Assembly: GCF_020177335.1 (NCBI RefSeq)
Contig: NZ_JAIVMG010000008.1
Coordinates: forward strand, 62,001-126,000
DNA from: Stappia indica
GTDB taxonomy: Bacteria; Pseudomonadota; Alphaproteobacteria; Rhizobiales; Stappiaceae
Length of the DNA: 64,000 nt
Reading direction: 5' to 3'
Shown: in pieces, positions 9,361 through 18,085 of the stretch
How the letters are laid out: every line of letters begins with the position of its first letter
Numbering within the stretch: the first letter of the stretch is position 1
Program-made: the position numbers and the translations under genes
Notes under the pieces: generated by a model
Seen by the model: the letters and a program-made list of their open reading frames with translations, nothing else
Databases searched by the model: none
Told to the model about the DNA's origin: nothing

Positions 9361-10907
9361 GCGTCTTCTCCTTGCGGTGTTCCAAGGCTGGGCAGGATAC
9401 CGGCCGCGATCGCGGCGGCAAGGCGGCCGTCGGCCACAAGCCTGGAGGCCTGTGCAAGATCGCCGGCCATGTAGCGGTCTTCCTCAAGATGCGGCACGGC
9501 GGCGCGAATCGCGGCCATGGCGCCGGCCAGCGCCGGGCTGGTGGCAAGCGGCGCGCGGAACTCCACCCCTTGCGTTGCCGTCAGCGCCTCGATGCCGATG
9601 ATCGCATTCAGATTGTCGGTCATGGAGAGCAGCCGGCGGGCGCCGTGGCAGGCCATCGACACGTGGTCTTCCTGATTGGCCGAGGTGGGGGTGGAATCGA
9701 CGCTGGCCGGCATCGCTTGCTGTTTGTTCTCCGACATCAGCGCGGCGGAGGTGACCTCGGCGATCATCAGGCCGGAGTTGAGGCCCGGCGCCGGGGTCAG
9801 GAAGGCCGGCAGACCGAAGCTGAGCGCCGGGTCCACCATCAGGGCGATGCGGCGCTGGGCGATCGCGCCGATCTCGCACACGGCGATGGCGATCTGGTCT
9901 GCGGCGAAGGCCACCGGCTCGGCGTGGAAGTTGCCGCCGGAAATCACGGAGCCATCGGACAGCACCAGCGGATTGTCGGTGACCGCATTGGCCTCGCGCC
10001 TGAGGGTCTCGCCGGCGGTGCGCAGAAGGTCGAGACAGGCACCATTCACCTGCGGCTGGCAGCGGATGCAATAGGGGTCCTGCACCCGTTCGTCGCCTTC
10101 CCGGTGGCTTTCGCGGATCTGCGAGCCCTCCATCAGCGCGCGCAAGGTTCGGGCCGCCTCGATCTGCCCCGGCTGGCCGCGCAGGGTGTGGATCTCCGGG
10201 CGGAACGGGGCGGCGGAGCCCATCGCCGCGTCGGTGGACAGGGCGCCGGTGATCAGCGCCGCCGTGGCCGCCCGCCAGGCCTTGAAGAGGCCGGCCAACG
10301 CCAGGGCGGTGGAGACCTGGGTGCCGTTGATCAGCCCCAGCCCTTCCTTCGGGCCGAGCACGACGGGCGTCAGTTCGGCATCCTTCAGGGCTTCGGCGGC
10401 GGGGCGCCGTGCGCCGTCGTGGAACACCTCGCCCTCGCCGATCATGGCGGCGGCGAGATGGGCCAGCGGGGCAAGGTCGCCCGAGGCGCCGACCGAGCCC
10501 TTGGCCGGCACGACCGGGATGATGTCCGCGCCCAGCATGCCGTCGAGCAAGGCGAGGGTTTCCCAGCGCACGCCCGAGGCGCCATGGCCGAGCGACAGCA
10601 GCTTGATCGCCATCACCAGCCGGACGATCTCCGCCGGCAGCGGCTCGCCGACGCCGCAGCAATGGGAGAGAATGAGATTGCGCTGCAGCGTCGCCACATC
10701 GCCCGGGGCGATGCGCACGCTGGCCAGCTTGCCGAAGCCGGTGTTGACGCCATAGACGGGCGTATCCCCGGCGGCGACTTCGCGAATGCGGGCCGCGCTT
10801 GCCTCCACGGCGGGGCGTACCGCCGGATCGAGCCGGGCAGAGCCGCCGCGATAGATCGCCTCCAGCTCGGCAAGGCCGACCGCGCCCGGGGTGAGGAGAA
10901 TGGTCAT
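9357..10907 (-). CDS. hutH: Histidine ammonia-lyase
   Basis: 516 residues, the usual HAL length. It eliminates ammonia from L-histidine to give urocanate. The self-forming MIO cofactor triad Ala-Ser-Gly is seen in [15 protein letters not shown]. Other hallmarks are [12 protein letters not shown] near the N-terminus with the catalytic Tyr, [14 protein letters not shown], and the late block [10 protein letters not shown]. It is the second gene of the hut operon on the minus strand, with 4-base overlaps to hutI and hutG. Confidence 0.97.
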   Translation of the reverse strand: MTILLTPGAVGLAELEAIYRGGSARLDPAVRPAVEASAARIREVAAGDTPVYGVNTGFGKLASVRIAPGDVATLQRNLILSHCCGVGEPLPAEIVRLVMAIKLLSLGHGASGVRWETLALLDGMLGADIIPVVPAKGSVGASGDLAPLAHLAAAMIGEGEVFHDGARRPAAEALKDAELTPVVLGPKEGLGLINGTQVSTALALAGLFKAWRAATAALITGALSTDAAMGSAAPFRPEIHTLRGQPGQIEAARTLRALMEGSQIRESHREGDERVQDPYCIRCQPQVNGACLDLLRTAGETLRREANAVTDNPLVLSDGSVISGGNFHAEPVAFAADQIAIAVCEIGAIAQRRIALMVDPALSFGLPAFLTPAPGLNSGLMIAEVTSAALMSENKQQAMPASVDSTPTSANQEDHVSMACHGARRLLSMTDNLNAIIGIEALTATQGVEFRAPLATSPALAGAMAAIRAAVPHLEEDRYMAGDLAQASRLVADGRLAAAIAAGILPSLGTPQGEDA

Positions 10908-12115
10908 GGCTTGCCTCCGATCAGGCGTTGATGCAGCGGGTTGAAGCCGATGCGATAGATCAGCTCCGCCGGTTCGGCGACGTTCCAGATCGCCAGATCC
11001 GCCTGCTTGCCGGCCTCCAGCGTGCCGAGGCTACCGGCAAGGCCAAGCGCCCTGGCCGCCTCGCGGGTCGCACCCGCCAGCGCTTCCTCCGGCGTCAGCC
11101 GGAACAGGGTCGCGCCCATGTTCATGGTCAGGAGCAGGGACGTCAGCGGCGAGGAGCCGGGATTGCAGTCGGTCGCAAGGGCGATCGGCACGCCAGCGGC
11201 CCGCAGCGCCGCGACCGGCGGGTACTGGGTCTCGCGCAAGGTGTAGAAGGCGCCGGGCAAAAGCACGGCGACGGTGCCGGCCCGGGCCATGGCATCGACC
11301 CCGTCCTGACCGAGATATTCCAGATGATCGGCGGATAGCGCCTTGTGCTCGGCGGCCATGCGTGCGCCGCCGAGATCCGAGAGCTGTTCGGCGTGCAGCT
11401 TGACCGGCAGGCCAAGCGCGGCGGCCCGGTCAAACACCCGCGCCATCTGTTCCGGCGAGAAGGCAATGCCCTCACAGAAACCGTCGACCGCGTCGATCAA
11501 CCCTTCCGCATGGCCGGCGTCCAGCCCGGGCAGCACCACCTCATCGAGATAGGCATCGTCCCGGCCCTTGTATTCGGCCGGGGTGGCATGGGCGGCAAGA
11601 TAGGTGGTGACGACGCGCACCGGCCGGATCTGTCCCAGCCGGCGGGCCACCCGCAGCATCTTCAACTCGTCGGCAACGGTCAGCCCGTAGCCGGACTTGA
11701 TCTCGATGGTGGCAACGCCCTCGGCGATCAGCGTGTCGAGGCGCGGCAGCGCATCGGCGAGAAGCGCCTCCTCATCGGCCGCGCGGGTGGCGGTGACGGT
11801 GGAGACGATGCCGCCACCGGCGCGCGCCACCTCCTCATAGGAGGCGCCTTCCAGGCGCATCTCGAACTCGCGGGCGCGGTTGCCGCCGAAGACGATATGG
11901 GTGTGGCAGTCGACCAGCGCCGGGGTGATCAGCCGTCCATCCTGGCTCTGTCGATCCCAGCTGGAAAAGCGGGCGGGCAGATCGGCGGCGGGGCCGGCAT
12001 AGGCGATGGTGCCGTCCTCGGCAATGGCGAGGACGCCGTCATCGACAAGGCCATAGGGCTTGTCGCCCGCACACATGGTGGCGATCCGCGCCCTGTCCAG
12101 AACGATGCCGGTCAT
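10904..12115 (-). CDS. hutI: Imidazolonepropionase
   Basis: 403 residues. This amidohydrolase-superfamily enzyme opens 4-imidazolone-5-propionate to formiminoglutamate. The metal-binding motif [13 protein letters not shown] is followed by [16 protein letters not shown] and [10 protein letters not shown], all typical of HutI. The ATG at 12115 has a strong ribosome site (GAGGGGAGGAAC). It is the first gene of the minus-strand hut operon and faces the HutC operator and hutF across a 116-base gap. Confidence 0.97.
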   Translation of the reverse strand: MTGIVLDRARIATMCAGDKPYGLVDDGVLAIAEDGTIAYAGPAADLPARFSSWDRQSQDGRLITPALVDCHTHIVFGGNRAREFEMRLEGASYEEVARAGGGIVSTVTATRAADEEALLADALPRLDTLIAEGVATIEIKSGYGLTVADELKMLRVARRLGQIRPVRVVTTYLAAHATPAEYKGRDDAYLDEVVLPGLDAGHAEGLIDAVDGFCEGIAFSPEQMARVFDRAAALGLPVKLHAEQLSDLGGARMAAEHKALSADHLEYLGQDGVDAMARAGTVAVLLPGAFYTLRETQYPPVAALRAAGVPIALATDCNPGSSPLTSLLLTMNMGATLFRLTPEEALAGATREAARALGLAGSLGTLEAGKQADLAIWNVAEPAELIYRIGFNPLHQRLIGGKP

Positions 12116-12192
12116 GTTCCTCCCCTCATGCTCTAATCTCCCGAGACGGGCTTGTGCGGCACGCCTCTATATGTCTTTCTATATTTACGATA

Positions 12193-12202
12193 TGTATGTA
12201 CA
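12193..12202. promoter_or_regulatory. HutC operator, TGTA-N2-TACA
   Basis: The perfect dyad TGTATGTACA, extended by TA on each side, sits in the AT-rich gap between the divergent hutI and hutF genes, 29 bases before the hutF ATG. TGTA-N2-TACA is the half-site arrangement known for the GntR-family repressor HutC. As hutC itself lies downstream of hutF, this one site could control both hut operons and the regulator. Urocanate is the known inducer in the family. Confidence 0.75.
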
Positions 12203-12231
12203 TAATTGTCAATCGCAAAAATGAGGCGAAC

Positions 12232-13608
12232 ATGACGCGGCTTTGGGCGGAAACAGCATTGCTGGCGGATGGCTGGCACCGGAATGTGGCGGTGGAAATT
12301 GCGGCGGACGGGCGCATCGCGGCGGTCGAGACCGGCGTTCCCGAGGCGGATTGCCAGTCTGATCAGCGGCTTGGCATTCTGCTGCCGGCGCCGTCCAACC
12401 TGCACTCCCATGCTTTCCAGCGGGCGATGGCCGGGCTCAGCGAGCGGCGCGGGGAAGGGGAAAACGATTCCTTCTGGACCTGGCGCGAGCTGATGTACCG
12501 GTTCCTGGCCAGCTACACCCCGGAGCGGGTCGAGGCGGTGGCCGCCTTCGTGCAGATGGAAATGCTGGAGGCCGGCTATGCCGCTTCCGCCGAGTTTCAC
12601 TACCTCCACAACCAACCGGATGGCGCGGCCTATGCCGACCCGGCGGAACTTTCCCGGCGAATCGTTGCCGCCGCCGAGACGAGCGGAATCGGTCTGACCC
12701 TGCTGCCGGTCTATTACGCCACCGGCGGCATCGACCGGCGGCCGCTGGCCGGCGGCCAGTTGCGCTTCCGCAACGATCTGGACAGTTTCGCCCGCCTGAT
12801 CGAGGGGGCCTCCTCGGCGGTGGCCTCCCTTGGGCCTGATGCCCGTCTGGGGCTTGCGCCGCATTCGCTGCGGGCGGTGCCGCGCGATGCGCTGACCCAT
12901 CTGGTGGCGATGCGGCCCGACGATCCCTTGCACATGCATATCGCCGAACAGACCGCGGAAATCGCCGAGGTCGAGGCCGGCTATGGCGCGCGGCCGGTGC
13001 GCTGGCTGCTCGATGCCCATGATGTCGACGGGCGCTGGTGCCTCATTCATTGCACCCATCTCGACACGGGCGAGCGGCGCGATCTGGCGGCGAGCGGCGC
13101 GGTGGCGGGGCTGTGCCCGATCACCGAATCGAGCCTTGGCGACGGCATCTTCGATGGTGCGCGCTATCTCGCCGATGGCGGGGTGATCGGGATCGGGTCT
13201 GATTCGAACATCCGCATTTCCCTCTCCGAGGAACTGAGGACGCTGGAATACTCCCAGAGGCTGCGCGACCGGCAACGCGCGGTGCTTGCCACCCGCGATC
13301 TGTCTTGCGGCCGGCGGCTGTATGACGCGGTGACCGCTGGCGGGGCGCAGGCGCTGGGCCGTGATTGCGGGGCGATTGCCACCGGCCGGGTCGCGGATCT
13401 GGTTGCGCTCGATGCCGGCTCGGTGCATCTGGACGGCTGCGCCGGCGACGAGCTGCTCGATGCGTGGATCTTTGCCGGCGACGACCGGGTGGTCCGCGAT
13501 GTCTGGGCGGCGGGCCGGCATGTGGTGCGCGAGGGGCGTCACGTGCGCCGGGAGCAGATCGAGAAGGGGTACCGCGACGCGGTGCGCAGCCTGAGGCAGG
13601 GTCTTTGA
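12232..13608 (+). CDS. hutF: Formimidoylglutamate deiminase
   Basis: 458 residues, amidohydrolase superfamily. It deiminates N-formimino-L-glutamate to N-formylglutamate plus ammonia, feeding HutG. The metal-site motif NLHSHAFQRAMAG and the late metal-binding region around GIGSDSNIRIS match the HutF family. I chose the ATG at 12232 because AGGCGA precedes it; an ATG 78 bases upstream would place the coding region over the HutC operator. It is followed directly by hutC with an overlapping stop/start. Confidence 0.94.
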   Translation: MTRLWAETALLADGWHRNVAVEIAADGRIAAVETGVPEADCQSDQRLGILLPAPSNLHSHAFQRAMAGLSERRGEGENDSFWTWRELMYRFLASYTPERVEAVAAFVQMEMLEAGYAASAEFHYLHNQPDGAAYADPAELSRRIVAAAETSGIGLTLLPVYYATGGIDRRPLAGGQLRFRNDLDSFARLIEGASSAVASLGPDARLGLAPHSLRAVPRDALTHLVAMRPDDPLHMHIAEQTAEIAEVEAGYGARPVRWLLDAHDVDGRWCLIHCTHLDTGERRDLAASGAVAGLCPITESSLGDGIFDGARYLADGGVIGIGSDSNIRISLSEELRTLEYSQRLRDRQRAVLATRDLSCGRRLYDAVTAGGAQALGRDCGAIATGRVADLVALDAGSVHLDGCAGDELLDAWIFAGDDRVVRDVWAAGRHVVREGRHVRREQIEKGYRDAVRSLRQGL

Positions 13609-14333
13609 GTGATGTGACGCAAACGGGCACTGGTGCGGCGGCGCAGCCCAACTCCTTTCGCACGATCAAGACGGAGATCCTGCGCCGCATCCGCGACCGG
13701 ATCTGGCAGCCGGGGGAGCTGATTCCCGGCGAGGAGGATCTGGCGCGCGAGTTCGGCTGCGCCCGGATGACCGTCAACCGGGCGCTGCGCGAGCTTGCCG
13801 ATATTGGAATTGTCGAGCGCAAGCGCCGGGTGGGAACCCGGATTGCCGAACATCCCTTGCGCGAGGCCCGGCTGGAAATTCCCGTGGTCCGCACCGAGGT
13901 GGAGGCGCGCGGCGCCCAGTACCGGTTCTCCGTGCTCAGCCGCGACGAGGTCGAGGTGCCCGAGACCCTGCGCGCCCGGCTGGAACTGCCGCCGGGGGCG
14001 CCGGTGTTGCACGTGCGCTGCCTGCATTTCGCCGACAATCGCCCCTGGCAGTTCGAGGATCGCTGGATCAACCTGGCCGCCGTGCCGGACATCGCTGGGC
14101 AGAGCTTCGAAACGGTCAGCCCCAACGAATGGCTGGTGCGCAACGCACCGTTCTCGGAAATGGAGAATGACCTCAGTGCCGCCGGGGCGACCGCGGAGGA
14201 GGCGGAGATGCTTGGCGTCTCCCGGGGTGATCCGGTCTTCGTGATCGAACGCGCCACCTGGCTGCTCGACCAGCCGATCACCCTTGTGCGGATGGTGCAC
14301 CCCTCCAGCTACCGGATGATTTCCCGGGTCTGA
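13605..14333 (+). CDS. hutC: Histidine utilisation repressor, GntR family
   Basis: About 242 residues. The N-terminal winged helix covers about residues 15-80 (ILRRIRDRIWQPGELIPGEE, then CARMTVNRALRELADIG). The C-terminal UTRA ligand-binding domain includes ARLELPPGAPVLHVRCLHF and ends with the family's HPSSYRM. Urocanate normally binds this domain and releases the repressor. The start is either TTG 13605, overlapping the hutF stop as TTGA, or GTG 13614; AGGCAGGG lies just upstream. The probable target is the operator at 12193-12202. Confidence 0.92.
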   Translation: MSDVTQTGTGAAAQPNSFRTIKTEILRRIRDRIWQPGELIPGEEDLAREFGCARMTVNRALRELADIGIVERKRRVGTRIAEHPLREARLEIPVVRTEVEARGAQYRFSVLSRDEVEVPETLRARLELPPGAPVLHVRCLHFADNRPWQFEDRWINLAAVPDIAGQSFETVSPNEWLVRNAPFSEMENDLSAAGATAEEAEMLGVSRGDPVFVIERATWLLDQPITLVRMVHPSSYRMISRV

Positions 14334-14412
14334 CCTTCGGCGATGTGGCGTTGCGGTCGCAGATCGCGGGCAGGTTGAGACAACCGCGTTGATCCCTGGC
14401 CGGATCGGCGGC

Positions 14413-14439
14413 ATAATCGTTTACATTGTAAACGATTAT
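14413..14439. promoter_or_regulatory. Perfect 27-base palindromic operator
   Basis: Two 13-base arms, ATAATCGTTTACA and TGTAAACGATTAT, flank a single T with no mismatch. The site lies 60 bases before the ATG of the TRAP binding protein, where an operator would be expected. The MarR-type regulator encoded at the end of this three-gene cluster (16910-17371) is the obvious candidate to bind it. Confidence 0.7.
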
Positions 14440-14499
14440 CCGGCGCCGGTGGCCCTTGGTCCCGTTGCCGGCAAGACCGCATCCTGGGGAGGAAGCCAC

Positions 14500-15537
14500 A
14501 TGTCTCGACTGAAAACGCTGCTGATTGCCGCCACCGCGTCGCTCTGCGCCGGTATTGCGCCGGGCCTTGCGCAGGAAGTGACCCTGCGCGTCCATCATTT
14601 CCTGCCGGCGCCGGCGCCGGTTCCGAAGAACTTCATCACCCCCTGGGCGGAAAAGGTGATGAAGGAGTCCGATGGCCGGATCAAGGTGGAGGTCTATCCG
14701 GCGATGCAGCTTGGCGGCAAACCGCCGGCCCTGTTCGACCAGGCGCGCGACGGGGTGGTCGACATTGTCTGGACCCTGCCGGGCTACACCCCGGGCCGCT
14801 TCCCCGGCACCGAGGCGTTCGAATTGCCGTTCATGCCGGCCAAGGCCGAGCCCACCAGCCAGGCATTCTGGGATTTTTACGAAAAGTACCTGACCGACGA
14901 GTTCAAGGATGTGCATCCGATCGCCGTGCATGTGCACGGCCCCGGCCTTTTGCACGTCAAGGGCGAGGGCGTGTCGAAGCTGGAGGACATGAAGGGGCTG
15001 AAGCTGCGCGGCCCGACCCGCCAGACCAATGCGTTGCTCGGGGCGCTCGGCGCCACTTCGGTGGGCATGCCGGTGCCGGCCATGCCCGAGGCGCTGTCCA
15101 AGGGCGTGATCGACGGCACGGTGGTGCCCTGGGAGGTGACGACCCCGCTGAAGGTGGCGGAGCTGGTCGACAGCCACACCGATTTCGAGGGGCCGCGCGG
15201 GCTCTACACCGCCACCTTCATCTTTGCCATGAACAAGGCGAAGTATGACAGCCTGCCCGATGACCTGAAGGCGGTGATCGACGCCAACAGCGGCCGCGAG
15301 ATGTCCAAATGGGTCGGCCGGGTGATGGATGAGGGCGATCAGCCGGGCATTGCCGCTGCCGAAAAGGCCGGCAACACCATCCGCAAGCTGCCGCCGGAGG
15401 AGGTCGCGCGCTGGCAGGCGGCGGCCCAGCCGGTGATCGATGCCTGGATCGCCGAGGTGACGGCGAAGGGTTATGACGGCGCGGCGATGGTCGAGGACGC
15501 CAAGGCCATGATCGCCAAATACGCCGACGGCAACTGA
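14500..15537 (+). CDS. Orphan TRAP transporter binding protein (DctP family)
   Basis: 345 residues. The N-terminus MSRLKTLLIAATASLCAG is a Sec signal cleaved near GLAQ-E. The rest is a DctP-type periplasmic binding protein: HHFLPAPAPVPKNFITPWAE, then MKGLKLRGPTRQTN with the carboxylate-binding Arg, then AMPEALSKGVIDGTVVPWEV. The ATG at 14500 follows GGGGAGGAA. No DctQ or DctM gene is adjacent, so it must use membrane subunits encoded elsewhere, or those of the hut-linked TRAP system about 9 kb away. It is followed by a flavin monooxygenase, suggesting capture of an aromatic or heterocyclic acid (inference). Confidence 0.87.
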   Translation: MSRLKTLLIAATASLCAGIAPGLAQEVTLRVHHFLPAPAPVPKNFITPWAEKVMKESDGRIKVEVYPAMQLGGKPPALFDQARDGVVDIVWTLPGYTPGRFPGTEAFELPFMPAKAEPTSQAFWDFYEKYLTDEFKDVHPIAVHVHGPGLLHVKGEGVSKLEDMKGLKLRGPTRQTNALLGALGATSVGMPVPAMPEALSKGVIDGTVVPWEVTTPLKVAELVDSHTDFEGPRGLYTATFIFAMNKAKYDSLPDDLKAVIDANSGREMSKWVGRVMDEGDQPGIAAAEKAGNTIRKLPPEEVARWQAAAQPVIDAWIAEVTAKGYDGAAMVEDAKAMIAKYADGN

Positions 15538-15625
15538 TTGCTGCCGACGCGGGCCGGGGCTGCTTGCAAGCGCCCCGGCCTTTCCGTTTCAAGGCGGCCT
15601 TCCGCCGACAGAAAAGCGAAATGTC

Positions 15626-16900
15626 ATGACAGTCCTGATTGCCGGCGCGGGCATCGCCGGCTTGACCCTGGCCCTCAGCCTGGAACGGATCGGCGTGCCG
15701 GTCCGGATCTTCGAAAGCGTCGCTGAAATCCGCCCTCTCGGCGTCGGCATCAATCTTCAGCCCCACGCGGTGCGCGAGCTTGACGAACTGGGGCTGCTCG
15801 ACCGGCTCGACGCCATCGGCCTCAGGACGGCGGAGGTCGCCTATTTCTCCAGCCACGGCCAACCGATCTGGTCGGAGCCGCGTGGCCGCGCCGCCGGGTA
15901 TCGCTGGCCGCAATACTCCGTCCATCGCGGCAAGCTGCAGATGATGCTGCTGCAGGCGGTGCGCGAGCGGCTCGGCCCGGATGCTGTGCGCTGCGGCGTT
16001 GCCGTCACGGGCTGGCGCGAGAATGGCGAGGGCGTCGAGATCGATCTGTCGGGCCGGGAGGGCAGCGGCGCAGGGACCGAACGCGGGGCGCTGTTCATTG
16101 CCGCCGACGGCATTCATTCCACCGCCCGTGCCGCGCTCTATCCCGCTGAAGGCGCGCCGGCCTGGGGCGGCATCGTCATGTGGCGCGGCGTCACCCGTGG
16201 CCCCCGCTTCCTGACCGGGCGCTCGATGGCGATGGCCGGCTGCAAGCCGCGCAAGTTCGTCTGCTACCCGATCGAGGACATCACCGTTGAGGATGGCTCG
16301 GAAGGCGCGTTGATCAACTGGATCGCCGATCTGAAGCTGCCCGACGATTACCTGTGGCGGCGCGAGGACTGGAACCGGCCGGGTGTGCTTGCCGACTTCC
16401 TGCCGCGTTTCGCCGACTGGCATTTCGACTGGCTGGACGTGCCGGCGGTGATCCGGGCGGCCGAGCATGTGTTCGAATATCCGATGGTCGACCGCGACCC
16501 GCTGCCGCGCTGGACCCATGGGCCGATGACCCTGATGGGCGATGCCGCCCATCCCATGTATCCCATCGGCTCCAACGGGGCGAGCCAGGCGATCCTCGAT
16601 GCCCGGGTGCTGACCCGCGAGATCCTGCGCCAGGGCTGCGTCCCGGCGGCGCTTGAGACCTATGAAGAGGAGCGCCGTCCGGCGACGGGGCGGATCGTGC
16701 TCGCCAACCGCGCCGATGGGCCGGACAAGGTGCTCGATGTGGTCGAGGAGCGGGCGCCGGACGGGTTCGCGCAGATCGACCAGGTGCTGTCGGCGGAGGA
16801 ACTGGCCGAAACCGCCGCCGGATACAAGAAGCTGGCCGGCTTCGACGTGGAGGGGTTGAACCAGCGCCCCTCCATCGTGCCGCCGGCCGGCACGGTCTGA
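15626..16900 (+). CDS. FAD-dependent monooxygenase (aromatic hydroxylase family)
   Basis: 424 residues. It has the N-terminal dinucleotide fold GAGIAGLTLALSLE, a mid-protein FAADGIHS-like segment (LFIAADGIHSTARAAL), and the FAD-binding GDAAHPMYPIGSNGASQAI block with the DA at its end. This is the single-component group A flavin hydroxylase plan (UbiH/PhzS/salicylate hydroxylase relatives), which uses NAD(P)H and oxygen. The substrate is not evident. The preceding TRAP binding protein and following MarR regulator suggest a small inducible catabolic unit. Confidence 0.85.
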   Translation: MTVLIAGAGIAGLTLALSLERIGVPVRIFESVAEIRPLGVGINLQPHAVRELDELGLLDRLDAIGLRTAEVAYFSSHGQPIWSEPRGRAAGYRWPQYSVHRGKLQMMLLQAVRERLGPDAVRCGVAVTGWRENGEGVEIDLSGREGSGAGTERGALFIAADGIHSTARAALYPAEGAPAWGGIVMWRGVTRGPRFLTGRSMAMAGCKPRKFVCYPIEDITVEDGSEGALINWIADLKLPDDYLWRREDWNRPGVLADFLPRFADWHFDWLDVPAVIRAAEHVFEYPMVDRDPLPRWTHGPMTLMGDAAHPMYPIGSNGASQAILDARVLTREILRQGCVPAALETYEEERRPATGRIVLANRADGPDKVLDVVEERAPDGFAQIDQVLSAEELAETAAGYKKLAGFDVEGLNQRPSIVPPAGTV

Positions 16901-16909
16901 GGGTGGTCC

Positions 16910-17371
16910 GTGACCGGGGACCTGGACTACGGCTGTCTCAACGATCTCGTCGGCCACCTCTTGCGCCACGCCTTTCTGCGTGGCCATCAGGCCTTCGCCC
17001 GCGCCTTTGCCGATGAGGAGATCACCCCGCTTCAGTTCATGGTTCTGGAACTGGTCGACCGCAATCCGGGGATTGGTCATCAGGAGGTGGCCCGCGCCAT
17101 GTCCTGCTCGCCGTCGGTGCTGACCACCGCGCTGAAGCCGGTGGTCGGAGCGGGGGTGCTCTGCCAATCCCGGGCGGTGGGGGACCGGCGGAAGGTCGGC
17201 TACACCCTGTCGGCGGCGGGAAAGGCGCGCTTTGCCCGGCTGCGCCAGCGGATCGGCGGCGCCGAGGCAATCCTGCTCGACGGCTTGAGCGAGCGGGAGC
17301 GGGACGAATTGCGGCGGGTGCTGCGGCACATCATCGGTCGGCCCGGTGGCGGGGGAGACTTGAAAACGTGA
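16910..17371 (+). CDS. MarR-family transcriptional regulator
   Basis: 153 residues, starting at GTG 16910, 9 bases after the monooxygenase stop. The winged helix spans about residues 40-105: ITPLQFMVLELVDRNPGIGH, the recognition region MSCSPSVLTTALKPV, then the wing residues VGDRRKVGYTLSAAGK. Terminal helices would form the dimer. It probably senses the substrate of the adjacent monooxygenase and binds the palindrome at 14413-14439. Confidence 0.85.
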   Translation: MTGDLDYGCLNDLVGHLLRHAFLRGHQAFARAFADEEITPLQFMVLELVDRNPGIGHQEVARAMSCSPSVLTTALKPVVGAGVLCQSRAVGDRRKVGYTLSAAGKARFARLRQRIGGAEAILLDGLSERERDELRRVLRHIIGRPGGGGDLKT

Positions 17372-17385
17372 ATATGCAATTCCAC

Positions 17386-17402
17386 TTTATAATAATTCTA
17401 AA
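17386..17402. promoter_or_regulatory. Iron control element (Irr-type box)
   Basis: TTTATAATAATTCTAAA is an almost perfect inverted repeat and differs at one position from the TTTAGAA-N3-TTCTAAA pattern of Irr-regulated iron control elements in alphaproteobacteria. It lies upstream of an iron-uptake operon. Irr binding is inference from motif and context. Confidence 0.6.
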
Positions 17403-17428
17403 CTATTGTTTTCTTTCATTTTATTTCT

Positions 17429-17443
17429 TGACACTTAAAGTCA
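17429..17443. promoter_or_regulatory. Iron-responsive operator, TGA-N9-TCA (RirA type)
   Basis: TGACACTTAAAGTCA fits the TGA-N9-TCA iron-responsive operator recognised by the iron-sulphur regulator RirA; the extended arms TGAC/GTCA are symmetric. It overlaps a TTGACA hexamer at 17428-17433 that could be a -35 box, so binding would block transcription. A clear -10 box at normal spacing is not visible. Confidence 0.6.
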
Positions 17444-17524
17444 TGTATTGTTGGTTCGTCGCGTGGCGGCACCTGCCGCGGCCTTTGATGCCGGGACCTT
17501 GACCCCCGGCGATTGGGGGATGTG

Positions 17525-18034
17525 ATGACCGAACCTGTGCGCCTGTCGCCGTGTGGCGACATGGGCGGGGCGGCGGCCGAGCAACTCGTGATCGAGGGGC
17601 TGCGCCGCTGGCTCGACGGCTATCGAACCGGCAGCATCGACTGCTGGGAACGGGCCTGGAATCTTTATGCCTGTACGCTTGGGGTCGAACGGGCGCGCGC
17701 CACCATGACCGGCCTGTCCTGCTATGCCCGGGCGCTCAATGCCTGGACCAAGGGCGGGGTCCACACGCTGCCCTATGACTGCCCGCGCCGTTGCCCGCAG
17801 GAATGCCTCGCCGTTGCGCTGGTTGCCGCCTCCCAGGCCGGCGATCAGATGGCGGCAGGCGAACTGGCCGATGAACTGGTCCTTGCCCCCGGCCTGCCGG
17901 CGGCGCTTGAGACGGCGGCAGGCTTCGCCGACGCCTTGCGCGGGGCGAAGCTTTTCCTGCCACGGCGCGACGCCTTGCCCTGCCTGTGGGCCGGGCTTGC
18001 CGGCGCCTGCGGGCCCAGTGCCACGCGCCACTGA
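17525..18034 (+). CDS. Cys-rich cytoplasmic protein of an iron-regulated operon
   Basis: 169 residues, no signal peptide, no membrane segment. I do not recognise the family with certainty. It has nine cysteines, including three evenly spaced in DCPRRCPQEC (a CxxxCxxxC array), which suggests metal or iron-sulphur binding. The ATG at 17525 follows GGGGGA; a TTG at 17513 would add four residues. It is the first gene after the Irr/RirA-type operators and lies 51 bases before the imelysin gene, so it is probably made under iron limitation. Confidence 0.7.
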   Translation: MTEPVRLSPCGDMGGAAAEQLVIEGLRRWLDGYRTGSIDCWERAWNLYACTLGVERARATMTGLSCYARALNAWTKGGVHTLPYDCPRRCPQECLAVALVAASQAGDQMAAGELADELVLAPGLPAALETAAGFADALRGAKLFLPRRDALPCLWAGLAGACGPSATRH

Positions 18035-18085
18035 CCTTTCTTCACGCAAACGCGACCCATTCACCAACAGACGAGATAGACCAAC

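Noticed and set aside
15218-17329. Minus-strand open frame of about 700 codons opposite the flavin monooxygenase and MarR genes
   Set aside because: Shadow of two genes with clear FAD and winged-helix motifs; composition is not protein-like.
17428-17433. TTGACA as a -35 promoter box
   Set aside because: No acceptable -10 box lies 16-18 bases downstream; the hexamer is better explained as part of the TGA-N9-TCA operator, though overlap is possible.
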